A stretch of DNA of 64,000 nt from Agromyces sp. H17E-10 (GTDB lineage Bacteria > Actinomycetota > Actinomycetes > Actinomycetales > Microbacteriaceae). Made by a program: the position numbers and the translations under genes. The stretch is taken from contig NZ_CP095042.1 of assembly GCF_022919715.1 (NCBI RefSeq), positions 868,001 to 932,000 on the forward strand, given 5' to 3'. This document shows positions 31,364 to 39,268 of the stretch, piece after piece (the stretch's first letter is position 1; every line of letters starts with the position of its first letter). A model generated the notes under the pieces. The model saw only the letters and a program-made list of their open reading frames with translations. It was not told the origin of the DNA and made no database searches.

Positions 31364-31369
31364 CCGCCG

Positions 31370-31924
31370 CTACTTGATGTCGGCGCCGCGCCTCCGGTGG
31401 TAGTGCCGGTACGCCTTGTCGCGGTTGCCGCACATCTCCATCGAGCACCAACGACGAGCATGGTTGCGGCTCGTGTCGACGAACAGCCAGCCGCAGCTCG
31501 GGCACTCCTTCACGCGGGCGAGCCGCTCGCCCGTGAGCTCGTCGACGGCCGACTCCGCGAAGCGCGCGGCGAGGGCGTCGGCGCTCCAGCGCTCGGGCCA
31601 GGCTCGCGAGACGGATGCCCCGTCGACGACGTACCCGTACGCGTCGAGGCCGCGCGCGTGAGCGTCGGTGATGCTCCGCACGGCGGCGGCGTCGGCGGGA
31701 TCGCCGGCGGCCACCGCGCCGAACACCCGGGTGATCGCCGCGCGCAGATCGGTGAGCACCCCGCGCCCGCGGTCGTCGAGCGGCGCGTCGAGCGGCAGGT
31801 CGAGCGAGTCGGCCCAAGCCGCCGCGACCGCCGGTTCGGCCAGCCAATCGGTCGTGTGCTCGCGGTCGGTGACCGAGTTCACGAGCTCGAGGGCGAGCGA
31901 GTTGGCGACGTGTTCGAAGTCCAC
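31370..31924 (-). CDS. ABATE/CGNR zinc-finger regulator
   Basis: This 184-residue protein has an N-terminal ABATE-type helical domain (LALELVNSVTDREHTTDWLAEP). Its C-terminal CGNR zinc finger includes CPSCGWLFVDTSRNHARRWCSMEMCGNRDKAYRHYHRRR, with four cysteines for zinc and the CGNR motif. Such proteins are presumed transcription regulators. It is divergent from an MFS exporter. The direct repeat TCTCACCAGT occurs near both starts, so it probably controls the transporter. Confidence 0.9.
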   Translation of the reverse strand: MDFEHVANSLALELVNSVTDREHTTDWLAEPAVAAAWADSLDLPLDAPLDDRGRGVLTDLRAAITRVFGAVAAGDPADAAAVRSITDAHARGLDAYGYVVDGASVSRAWPERWSADALAARFAESAVDELTGERLARVKECPSCGWLFVDTSRNHARRWCSMEMCGNRDKAYRHYHRRRGADIK

Positions 31925-31934
31925 GCTCTCATTC

Positions 31935-31990
31935 TCTCACCAGTGCAAGCCGATTGACAGGTTAGTCGCCAGGTGCGTAGTCTCACCAGT
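31935..31990. promoter_or_regulatory. Leaderless promoter and direct repeats between CGNR and MFS genes
   Basis: TTGACA (31954-31959) and TAGTCT (31978-31983) form a near-ideal promoter ending seven bases before the MFS ATG. TCTCACCAGT occurs at 31935-31944 and 31981-31990, and the second copy covers the -10 end and start site. Confidence 0.7.
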
Positions 31991-33295
31991 ATGAGGAGTT
32001 TCACCGGTGAGACAGCGGCGACGAGGTCGTTCCGCTGGTTGTGGGCGGGCGCCGGCGCCGCCAACCTGGGCGACGGCGTCATGCTCACGGCGATGCCGCT
32101 CGTCGCACTCGCCGCCGGCGCCTCCCCCGGCGAGATCGCCCTCGTCGCCACCGTCGCGACGATCGCCTGGCCGCTGTTCGGCCTGCACGCCGGGTGGATC
32201 GTCGACCGGATCGCAGCGCCTCGCCTGCTCATGAGCGTCAACGCGGTGCGGATGCTCGCCTTCGCCGGCCTCGCCGCCGTCATCCTGTTCGACGGCCCCG
32301 TCGTGACTGCCGTGCTCGCCGCCGCGTTCGTGTACGGCGTCGCCGAGACGCTCGTCGACACGTCGCTCGTCGCCGCGGTGCCGACGATCGTGCCGGGCGG
32401 CGCGCTCACGGGCGCGAACGCCCGGCTCGAGGCGACGGTGAACGTCGCGAACCAGCTCGTGGGCCCACCGCTCGCCGGGTGGCTCGTCGGCGTCTCGGCG
32501 GCGCTGTCGGCGGCGACGGGCAGCGCGCTCTACGCGCTCGCCGGCCTCGCGGCGATCGGCCTCGCCACGGGCTGGCAGCGGGCGCGGTCGCGCATCGCCG
32601 CAGCGGCGGAGGCCGTCGCGGCCACGGGCGGCGGAGCCGGCGCGACGTCCGCGGTTCCGACGGGCCGGGTCCGCGACGGCATCGTCTTCCTCTGGCGGCA
32701 TCCCCTGCAGCGATCGCTCACCGTGCTCACAGCGGCGATGAATCTCGTGTGGGGCATGTGGCTCGCGGTATTCGTCGTGCACGCGGTCGCCCCGGGACCG
32801 CTCGGTCTCTCGCCCGCGGGCTACGGCTGGCTGCTGACCGCGATGGCCGCCGGCGGCATCGGCGCCTCGATGGTCACGAGCGCGCTGCAGCGGCGTCTCG
32901 GCGACGGCGTTCTGCTCTTCGCCGACTGCCTCGGCACGATCGCGCTCGTGGCACCCTCGGCGCTCGGGGCACCGGTCTGGGTCGTCGCCGCGGGCGTCGT
33001 CGCCGCCGGCGCGGGGTCGAGCGTCTGGCGCATCGTGGTCGCGGTCATCCGCCAGCAGACGACGCCCGCCGACCTCATCGGTCGGGTCTACGCCGCCTCA
33101 CGGGTGATCAGCTGGGGTGCGCTGCCGCTCGGGTCGGCACTCGCCGGCGCCGGCGCCGCCGCGTTCGGGGTCCAGGCCGTGTTCCTGGCGGCGACCGCCG
33201 TGGCGCTCATCGCGACTGCCGGGTACGTCGTCGTCTGGCGCGCACGGCTGGCCGGACGGGCGACCTCGGCGGAGGCATCCGGTTCGGATCTGTAG
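31991..33295 (+). CDS. MFS transporter
   Basis: The 434-residue protein has twelve predicted hydrophobic segments. The first half starts RSFRWLWAGAGAANLGDGVMLTAMPLVAL, typical of the MFS_3/enterobactin-exporter (EntS)-like drug efflux branch. Loop GWIVDRIAAPRLL corresponds to motif A, and DLIGRVYAASRVISWGALPLG is the conserved helix 10-11 region. Export of a drug or metabolite is inferred. ATG at 31991 has no ribosome-binding site but an excellent promoter ending 7 bases upstream, so translation is probably leaderless. CGNR regulator is divergent. Confidence 0.9.
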   Translation: MRSFTGETAATRSFRWLWAGAGAANLGDGVMLTAMPLVALAAGASPGEIALVATVATIAWPLFGLHAGWIVDRIAAPRLLMSVNAVRMLAFAGLAAVILFDGPVVTAVLAAAFVYGVAETLVDTSLVAAVPTIVPGGALTGANARLEATVNVANQLVGPPLAGWLVGVSAALSAATGSALYALAGLAAIGLATGWQRARSRIAAAAEAVAATGGGAGATSAVPTGRVRDGIVFLWRHPLQRSLTVLTAAMNLVWGMWLAVFVVHAVAPGPLGLSPAGYGWLLTAMAAGGIGASMVTSALQRRLGDGVLLFADCLGTIALVAPSALGAPVWVVAAGVVAAGAGSSVWRIVVAVIRQQTTPADLIGRVYAASRVISWGALPLGSALAGAGAAAFGVQAVFLAATAVALIATAGYVVVWRARLAGRATSAEASGSDL

Positions 33296-33509
33296 GAACT
33301 TCCGCGCGCCACGCCGGTCGCTGCGGGCGCCCGGCCGCGTGTCGCCCGAGCGTTCCTCCATTCGGTGCATGCGGGTGCGCGGGCGTCGAGCAGGGGTTCC
33401 GTTCGAGCCGCGGGGGGCGAATGATGGTGATGTGCGAGGCGCGCACCCGCGACCCGCCGTCGCCGACGAGCCGGGCCGCCGTGCCGACCGGTACGTGAAG
33501 GAGCCGACC

Positions 33510-34115
33510 ATGGGCATCATCGCCGCAGACCTGTTCGTCACGCTCGACGGGGTGTACCAGGCCCCGGGCGGGCCCGGCGAAGACGAAGACGGCGGCTTCC
33601 CCTACGGAGGCTGGCAGGCGCCGTACCTCGACGACGAGAACGGCGCCGACATCATGGCCGGCATCGACCGCCTCGACGCGTTGCTGCTCGGCCGCAAGAC
33701 CTACGACATCTTCGCGTCGTACTGGCCGAAGCAGTCCGACCCGATCGGCGACAAGTTCAACGCGGTGCCGAAGTTCGTCGTCTCGCGCACGCTCGGCGAG
33801 CCGACGTGGGCGGGTACGACCGTGATCGGCGACCCGGTGCGCGAGCTGCCCGGCCTGAAGGAGCGTTTCGACGAGATCCACACCATCGGCAGCGGCGACC
33901 TGTTGCAGACGCTCCTCGACGACGACCTCGTCGACCGGCTGAACCTGTACCTGTACCCGGTCGCGTTCGGCACGGGCAAGCGGATGTTCCGCGACGGGGT
34001 GCATCCCGCGGCGTTCCGCCTCGCGCAGCCCGCCCGCACCTACGCCAGCGGCGCCGTCGGGCTGGTCTACGACCGCGCGGGCGAGCCGGTCACCGGCATC
34101 ACGATCGGCGAATGA
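33510..34115 (+). CDS. Dihydrofolate-reductase-like (RibD C-terminal) protein
   Basis: This 201-residue protein has the RibD_C/DHFR-like fold: DLFVTLDGVYQAPGGPGEDEDGGFPYGGWQAP, LLLGRKTYDIFASYWP, KFVVSRTL and IGSGDLLQTLLDDDLVDRLNLYLYPVAFGTGKRMF. Members bind NADPH, but most, like this one, have no known substrate. AAGGAG precedes ATG. The stop codon overlaps a possible ATG of the next gene (ATGA), so the two are likely co-transcribed. Confidence 0.88.
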   Translation: MGIIAADLFVTLDGVYQAPGGPGEDEDGGFPYGGWQAPYLDDENGADIMAGIDRLDALLLGRKTYDIFASYWPKQSDPIGDKFNAVPKFVVSRTLGEPTWAGTTVIGDPVRELPGLKERFDEIHTIGSGDLLQTLLDDDLVDRLNLYLYPVAFGTGKRMFRDGVHPAAFRLAQPARTYASGAVGLVYDRAGEPVTGITIGE

Positions 34116-34156
34116 GCCCGGGGCTACGCGGCGGGCGAGCAGGCGAGGAGGGCGAA

Positions 34157-34480
34157 TTGGGCACGCGTGACGAGGGGTTCGAGCTCCTCGAGCAGGTGGC
34201 GACCGAGCTGCTCGCGGAGCCCGACGTGGGCTTCGGCCGCATGTTCGGCTCCGAGGGCCTGTCGGTGCGCGGCAAGTTCTTCGCGTTCGTCTCGTCGCAG
34301 GGCGACCTCGTCGTGAAGCTCGCCGAGGACCGCATCGCGGAGGCCGGGCTCGACAACATGGTGATGCGCGGACGCCCGATGCGGGAGTGGGCGGTCGTGC
34401 CGGTCGCCGAGGGCGTCGACCGATGGCGCACGGTCGCCCGCGAGGCGTACGCGTTCGTCGACTCGATCACGCCCAGCTGA
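34157..34480 (+). CDS. TfoX N-terminal-domain protein
   Basis: The 107-residue protein matches the TfoX/Sxy N-terminal domain: VGFGRMFGSEGLSVRGKFFAFVSSQGDLVVKLAEDRIAE, then MREWAVVPV and a final helix. In Proteobacteria TfoX drives competence; actinobacterial stand-alone domains have no proven role. TTG at 34157 is chosen because GAGGAGGGCG lies just upstream; the in-frame ATG at 34112, overlapping the previous stop, would add 15 low-complexity residues. Confidence 0.82.
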   Translation: MGTRDEGFELLEQVATELLAEPDVGFGRMFGSEGLSVRGKFFAFVSSQGDLVVKLAEDRIAEAGLDNMVMRGRPMREWAVVPVAEGVDRWRTVAREAYAFVDSITPS

Positions 34481-34552
34481 GCGGGGTCGCAGACGGTCGG
34501 CTCGCGTCGGCTCGCAGCGGCGCCGCGTCGGCCCCGCAGTCGCGCCGGCGCC

Positions 34553-36394
34553 TCACCGGCCCGGGTACAGCGGCAGCAGCCAGGGCACCATGGTGATCGC
34601 CACGATCATGACGATGAGGGCGAACGGGGTGCCGATGCGTGCGAAGTCCGAGAACCGGTAGCGCCCCGGCCCGAGCACGAGCGTGTTCACGGGCGACGAC
34701 ACCGGTGTCATGTACGCGGCCGACGCCGCGAGCATGACGACCATCGCGAACGGGTAGGGCGAGGCCCCGAGCTTCTCGGCCATCACGATCGCGACCGGCC
34801 CCATCAGCACCGCCGTCGCCGTGTTCGACACGAACAAGCCGATCAGGGCGGTCGTGATGAACAGTCCGGCGAGCAGCACGGTCGGGCTCCCCTCGCCGAG
34901 CACGCCGGTGAGCGCGTCGACGGCGAGGTCGATGCCGCCCGTGCGTTCGAGGGCGAGCGCGAAGGGCAGCATGCCGACGATGAGCAGGAGCGTCGGCCAG
35001 TGGATCGCCCGGTACGCGCTCGACATGTCGATGCAGCCGAACAGGCCCATCATGAGGCAGGCGATGAGCGCGGCGATCACGTTCGGCACGATGCCGGTGA
35101 CCATCAGCACGACCATGACGACCACGCTGAGGAGCGCGAACGGCGCGCGGTTCGCGGCCGGCGACTGCTCGCGCACCTCGGCCGGCAGCTCGAGCGCCAC
35201 GAAGTCGGCACTGCGTGCGGGCAGCCGCTGCACGTCCTCCCACGCGCCCACGACGAGCAGGGTGTCCCCGAGCCGCACACGCTCGGCGGCGAGCGAGCCC
35301 GACAGCGCCTCGGTGCCGCGACGCAGGCCCATCACGTCGACGCGGTAGAGCTCCCGGGTGCGCAGCTCGCCGACCGTCCGGCCGAGCGCGGCCGAGTTCG
35401 GCGGTGGCATCACCTCGCCGAGTCCGACCTCGCGCGACCGCTCGGCGAGGAACCCGTCGTCGACGGGCCGGGTGCGCAGGCGCAGCCGCCGCAGGTACCC
35501 CTCGAGCTCGTCGCGACGCGCGAAGACGTCGACGAGCAGCACGTCGCCGCGGCCGATCACGGCCGACGGGGCGGTCGCGGTGACCTCGAGGGTGCGCCGC
35601 AGCCACCGTCGGCGCTCGACGGCGATCACCCGCATGCCGTGCCGGCGCAGGTCGACCTCGCCGAGGCTCCGGCCGATGAGCGGCGAACCCCGTCCGACCT
35701 GCAGCCGCCGATCGCGATCGGCGAGGCGGTAGTCGGTCATGAGGTGTCCGTACGTGCGGTCGGCGCCGATCGGCTCCGCGTCGGCGTCGTCGCCGAGGAA
35801 CCGGCGCGCGACGAGCATGTAGCCGATGCCGAGTGCGAGCACGACGAGTCCGAACGGGGTGATCGAGAAGAACCCGAACCCCTGCTCGCCCGCGCGCACG
35901 AGTTCGGCGTCGATCACGAGGTTCGGCGCGGTCGCGATGAGCGTGAGCATGCCGCTGATGAGTGCGGCGAAGCTGAGCGGCATCATGAGCCGGCGTGGCG
36001 AGACGCCGAGCCGCGCGGCGATGCTGAGCACGACGGGGATGAAGATCGCCACGACCCCGGTCGAGCTCATGAAGGCCCCGAGCAGCGCGACGGTGAGCAT
36101 GAGCAGCACGATGAGCCGCGTGGTGCTCGTGCCGGCTCGCGCCGAGAGCCAGTCGCCGAGCCGGTAGGTGAGCCCGGTGCGCGAGAGGCCCTCGCCGATC
36201 ACGAACAGCGCGGCGATGAGCACGACGTTGGGGTCGGAGAACCCCGACAGCGTCTCGGGCACGGTCAGCACGCCGGTGAGCGGCAGGGCGACGAGCAGCG
36301 CCACGGCGACCACGTCCATGCGCGGTCGATTGATCGCGAACATCACGATGGATGCGACGAGCAATGCGAGCACAACCAGCAGCTGCCAGTCCAC
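34553..36394 (-). CDS. SLC13/DASS-family permease with two RCK-C domains
   Basis: This 613-residue transporter has an N-terminal membrane half (about residues 1-200) with SSTGVVAIFIPVV and TAPNLVI, then two TrkA-C (RCK_C) regulatory domains in the central loop (about 225-320 and 325-410). A second membrane half follows with VSNTATAVLMGPV and MTPVSSPVNTLVLGPG. The two SNT/STG-type hairpin motifs are those of divalent anion/sodium symporters (CitT/SLC13). The substrate may be sulfate or a dicarboxylate. The GTG start has TACTGT six bases upstream. Confidence 0.9.
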   Translation of the reverse strand: MDWQLLVVLALLVASIVMFAINRPRMDVVAVALLVALPLTGVLTVPETLSGFSDPNVVLIAALFVIGEGLSRTGLTYRLGDWLSARAGTSTTRLIVLLMLTVALLGAFMSSTGVVAIFIPVVLSIAARLGVSPRRLMMPLSFAALISGMLTLIATAPNLVIDAELVRAGEQGFGFFSITPFGLVVLALGIGYMLVARRFLGDDADAEPIGADRTYGHLMTDYRLADRDRRLQVGRGSPLIGRSLGEVDLRRHGMRVIAVERRRWLRRTLEVTATAPSAVIGRGDVLLVDVFARRDELEGYLRRLRLRTRPVDDGFLAERSREVGLGEVMPPPNSAALGRTVGELRTRELYRVDVMGLRRGTEALSGSLAAERVRLGDTLLVVGAWEDVQRLPARSADFVALELPAEVREQSPAANRAPFALLSVVVMVVLMVTGIVPNVIAALIACLMMGLFGCIDMSSAYRAIHWPTLLLIVGMLPFALALERTGGIDLAVDALTGVLGEGSPTVLLAGLFITTALIGLFVSNTATAVLMGPVAIVMAEKLGASPYPFAMVVMLAASAAYMTPVSSPVNTLVLGPGRYRFSDFARIGTPFALIVMIVAITMVPWLLPLYPGR

Positions 36395-36400
36395 GGTGCC

Positions 36401-36406
36401 ACAGTA
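36401..36406 (-). promoter_or_regulatory. -10 box TACTGT of leaderless SLC13 gene
   Basis: TACTGT lies six bases before the GTG at 36394. Confidence 0.5.
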
Positions 36407-36448
36407 TCGCGCACGAACGGGCGCGATCGGGAGGAGCCGGTCGGCCCG

Positions 36449-37978
36449 TCAGCCGCGCAGCAGCGCGCGCAGCGTCTGGATCGTGTCGGCGTCGCCCGGC
36501 CGCTTGTCGTCGCGGTAGCCCTTCACGCGCGCGAAGCGCAGGGCGATGCCGCCCGGGTACCGGCTCGACCGCTGCACGCCGTCGATCGCGATCTCGACGA
36601 CCGTGATCGGCTCGACCCAGACCGTGTGCGGGGTGCGGCGCACCTCGATCTCTTGGAATCGCTCGGTCTGCCAGCGCAGCAGCTCGTCGGTGAGCCCCTT
36701 GAACGTCTTGCCGACCATGACGTAGCCGCCCGGCTCGCCGTACTCGCCGTCGGGGTCGAGCGCGCCGAGGTGCAGGTTCGAGAGCCAGCCGGTGCGCCGC
36801 CCCGAGCCCCACTCGCACGCGAGCACGACGAGGTCGTACGTGTGCACGGGCTTGACCTTGACCCAGCTCGACCCGCGCCGGCCCGCCGCGTACGGCGAGC
36901 CGATCGCCTTGACGACGACGCCCTCCTGGCCTGCGGCGAGCGCCTCGGCCGAGACTCGTTCGGCGACCTCGGGGTCGGCCGTCACCTCGCCCGGGATGCG
37001 ATGGGCCGGCGCGATGCGCTCGAGCTCGGCGAGCCGGATCGCGAGCGGTTCGTCGAGCAGGTCACGACCGTCGACGTGCAGCACGTCGAAGAACCAGGGA
37101 TGCAGCACGGTCTCTCGCGCGTGCTCGGCGCCGAACCTCGACATCGTCTCTTGGAACGGCCGCGGCGCGCCGTCTTCGTCGAGCGAGAGCGTCTCGCCGT
37201 CGAGGATGACGTCGCGGACCGGCAGGCCCCGAACGACCTCGACGACCTCGGGCAGCCGGTGGGTCACGTCGGCGAGGTTGCGGGTGAAGACGCGCACGTC
37301 GTCGCCGTTGCGGTGCACCTGGATGCGCGCGCCGTCGAGCTTGTACTCGACGGATGCCTCGCCCGTGAGCTCGATCGCGGCCGTCGGCGTCGCCGCGGTC
37401 GCCGCGAGCATCGGCAGCACGGGCCGCCCGACGACGAGCTCGACCGCCTCGAGTTCGGCCTCGGAACCGGTGAGCGCGAGCCGTGCGGTCTCGCCGAGGT
37501 CGCCCGACAGCATCGCGGCGCGGCGCACGACGTCGCCCGGCCGGTCGGCGGCTCGGGCGATCGCGTCGGTGAGCACGCCCTCGAGCGCGCCGGTGCGGAG
37601 CTCGCCGAGCAGCACTCCGCCGATGAAATGCTGCTCGCGATCGGTCGCGCGGCCGAGCAGCTCGGCGAGCTCGCGGGCGCGGTCGCCCGACGACCCCGCG
37701 CCGCCGGCCCCGGCCAACCGGTCGAGGGCTGCGTTGAGGTCGTCGACCGTGAGCGAGGGCTCGTCGGCCGCGGGCGTCGCGTCGACCGCTGCGGCGAGTC
37801 CGCGCCACCCGACGCCCACCCGACCCTGTCGTGGCTTGGCGACGAGGAACCCGACCGCGGGCGCGATCTCGTCGGGTTCGAGGCGGCGCAGCAACGCCGC
37901 GAGGGCGTCGACCTTCGCGAGGCGCGAACGGGTCGACCCGACGGCATCGGATGTGGTGACGAGCTCTTCGAGCAGCAC
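36449..37978 (-). CDS. ligB: ATP-dependent DNA ligase
   Basis: The 509-residue ligase has an N-terminal DNA-binding domain, then motif I VEYKLDGARIQVH with the adenylated lysine K213. ILDGETLSL (motif III), GQEGVVVKAIGSPYAAGRRGSSWVKVKP (motifs IV-V) and the OB-fold end LRFARVKGYRDDK are also visible. Length and layout match mycobacterial LigB. It seals nicks using ATP and is accessory to the NAD-dependent LigA. The GTG start at 37978 is favoured by homology and by a CAGACT box six bases before it. It is divergent from a DNA-glycosylase-like gene. Confidence 0.93.
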   Translation of the reverse strand: MLLEELVTTSDAVGSTRSRLAKVDALAALLRRLEPDEIAPAVGFLVAKPRQGRVGVGWRGLAAAVDATPAADEPSLTVDDLNAALDRLAGAGGAGSSGDRARELAELLGRATDREQHFIGGVLLGELRTGALEGVLTDAIARAADRPGDVVRRAAMLSGDLGETARLALTGSEAELEAVELVVGRPVLPMLAATAATPTAAIELTGEASVEYKLDGARIQVHRNGDDVRVFTRNLADVTHRLPEVVEVVRGLPVRDVILDGETLSLDEDGAPRPFQETMSRFGAEHARETVLHPWFFDVLHVDGRDLLDEPLAIRLAELERIAPAHRIPGEVTADPEVAERVSAEALAAGQEGVVVKAIGSPYAAGRRGSSWVKVKPVHTYDLVVLACEWGSGRRTGWLSNLHLGALDPDGEYGEPGGYVMVGKTFKGLTDELLRWQTERFQEIEVRRTPHTVWVEPITVVEIAIDGVQRSSRYPGGIALRFARVKGYRDDKRPGDADTIQTLRALLRG

Positions 37979-37984
37979 GCGCCC

Positions 37985-37990
37985 AGTCTG
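37985..37990 (-). promoter_or_regulatory. -10-like box CAGACT of ligase gene
   Basis: CAGACT lies six bases before the GTG at 37978. It is a one-base variant of the TAGACT boxes elsewhere in the window. Confidence 0.4.
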
Positions 37991-38016
37991 GCAGGTGCCG
38001 CCGACACGCGACCGGT

Positions 38017-38051
38017 GGTCTCGATCCGCGCTCCGCGGTACCCGAGCGACC
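38017..38051. repeat. REP-like intergenic repeat unit, degenerate
   Basis: It begins GGTCTCGATCCGCGCTCCGC and ends GAGCGACC. It lies in the divergent gap of ligase and glycosylase genes. Confidence 0.5.
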
Positions 38052-38067
38052 GACCGACCGACCGACC
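38047..38067. repeat. CGAC tetranucleotide microsatellite
   Basis: Five consecutive CGAC units followed by a C lie 21 bases upstream of the glycosylase-like gene start, next to its promoter. Confidence 0.85.
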
Positions 38068-38075
38068 ACGGAACG

Positions 38076-38081
38076 TACCCT
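38076..38081 (+). promoter_or_regulatory. -10 box TACCCT of glycosylase-like gene
   Basis: TACCCT lies six bases before the ATG at 38088. Confidence 0.5.
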
Positions 38082-38087
38082 TGAAGG

Positions 38088-38972
38088 ATGACCACCCTGC
38101 TCGCCGCCGCCGACTGGCGCGCCCGCGCCGCGGCGCACGCCGAGCGGGCCGACGCGCTCACGGCCGGTCATCGCGCACGGGCTGCGGCGCGAGAGCAGCA
38201 CCCGATCGAGGACTTCCTCTTCACGTACTACTCGTACTCGCCGAGCCTGCTGCGCCGCTGGCACCCGGGTCCCGGCATCGAGCTCGACCGCGCAGCGGCC
38301 ACCGAGCGCGCGGGCTGGCGCTGGTACGCGCCGGGCGCGGCATCCGGCTCGCTCGTGGTCGATCGCGAGGCGATGACGGCCGAGAAGGGCCCCATGCTCG
38401 CGTCGGTCGAGCGCATGCTGCGGCTCACGGCGCGGCGCGCCGGCTCGTTCGGATGCTTCGGGCTGCACGAGTGGGCGATGGTCTACCGCCAGGGCGCGCA
38501 TCGGCACCCCGTGCCGCTGCGACTCGGCCAGGCCGCGACCGATCAGGTCGTCGAGGCGCACGAGCTGCGCTGCACGCACATCGACGCGTTCCGCTTCTTC
38601 ACGCCCGACGCGGTGCCGCGCAACCGCTTCGAGCCGACCCGCGAGTCGCAGCCGCAGCTCGAGCAGCCCGGTTGCCTGCACGCCAACATGGACGTCTACA
38701 AGTGGGCGGTGAAGCTCGGTCCGCTCGTGCCCGGCGAACTCCTGCTCGACGCGTTCGAGCTCGCCCGCGACATCCGCTTTCTCGACATGCAGGCGTCGCC
38801 CTACGACATGGAGCCGTGGGGCGGCGAGCCCGTGCGCATCGAGACGCCCGAGGGCAAGGCCGAGTACGTGCGCCGGCAACGCGGGTTCGCCGAGCGCGCG
38901 AACGGCCTGCGGCGCAGCATCCTGGATGCCGCGTTCGCGACGCCCACTCTGGCGGCGCTGCCGGTCGGGTGA
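38088..38972 (+). CDS. 3-methyladenine DNA glycosylase-like protein
   Basis: The 294-residue protein has an all-purpose conserved body: HPIEDFLFTYYSYSPSLLRRWHPGPGI, GCFGLHEWAMVYR, THIDAFRFFTPDA, QPGCLHANMDVYKWAVKLGP and RDIRFLDMQASPYDM. I recognise this as a family commonly annotated in actinobacteria as 3-methyladenine DNA glycosylase. No helix-hairpin-helix or classical AAG/Tag motif is visible, so the activity is uncertain. The divergent ATP-dependent ligase gives mild support for a repair role. Confidence 0.8.
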   Translation: MTTLLAAADWRARAAAHAERADALTAGHRARAAAREQHPIEDFLFTYYSYSPSLLRRWHPGPGIELDRAAATERAGWRWYAPGAASGSLVVDREAMTAEKGPMLASVERMLRLTARRAGSFGCFGLHEWAMVYRQGAHRHPVPLRLGQAATDQVVEAHELRCTHIDAFRFFTPDAVPRNRFEPTRESQPQLEQPGCLHANMDVYKWAVKLGPLVPGELLLDAFELARDIRFLDMQASPYDMEPWGGEPVRIETPEGKAEYVRRQRGFAERANGLRRSILDAAFATPTLAALPVG

Positions 38973-39013
38973 CTTCGCGTGGTCGTGCGGCCCGGCGTCA
39001 TCCACTCCGGGGA

Positions 39014-39075
39014 GGCCGACCACAATTCCACATGACCACACCCTGGCCGACCACAATTCCACATGACCACACCCT
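39014..39075. repeat. 31-bp perfect tandem duplication
   Basis: A unit beginning GGCCGACCACAATTCC and ending GACCACACCCT occurs at 39014-39044 and again at 39045-39075 without change. It is AT-richer than its surroundings. The recent duplication lies in the 296-bp gene-free stretch 38973-39268. Confidence 0.9.
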
Positions 39076-39104
39076 CCGAAGAGGGATGCCTGCTGACGCG
39101 CCGG

Positions 39105-39235
39105 CAGAGCGGCAGCGGGAGGGCAGCGGGGCCAACACCAGCGCCAGCGGGGGCATCAGTGGCAGTGCGAACGGCAGTGACAGCGCGAACGGCAGCGGCA
39201 GCAGCGGCAGCAGGGCAGCAGTGGCAGCGGGATCC
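39105..39235. repeat. GGCAGYG low-complexity repeat tract
   Basis: The tract is made of irregular GGCAGCG, GGCAGTG and GCGAACGGCAGTG units. In one forward frame it would read as Gly/Ser/Asn-rich peptide, but that frame continues through the antisense of the next gene and has no ribosome-binding site, so I do not call a gene. Confidence 0.7.
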
Positions 39236-39268
39236 GCTGGCATACCGGCCCGCCCGACGGAGCGCGGC

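Noticed and set aside
33421-33498. A 25-codon frame (MMVMCEART start) before the DHFR-like gene with a G-rich upstream sequence
   Set aside because: It is short with no recognisable feature; the run of G is common in this DNA. Kept only as a possible leader peptide.
39014-39075. CACAATTCCACA resembles part of the E. coli lac operator/promoter found in cloning vectors
   Set aside because: The match is about 12 bases, the surrounding sequence is not vector, and the unit is a local tandem duplication.
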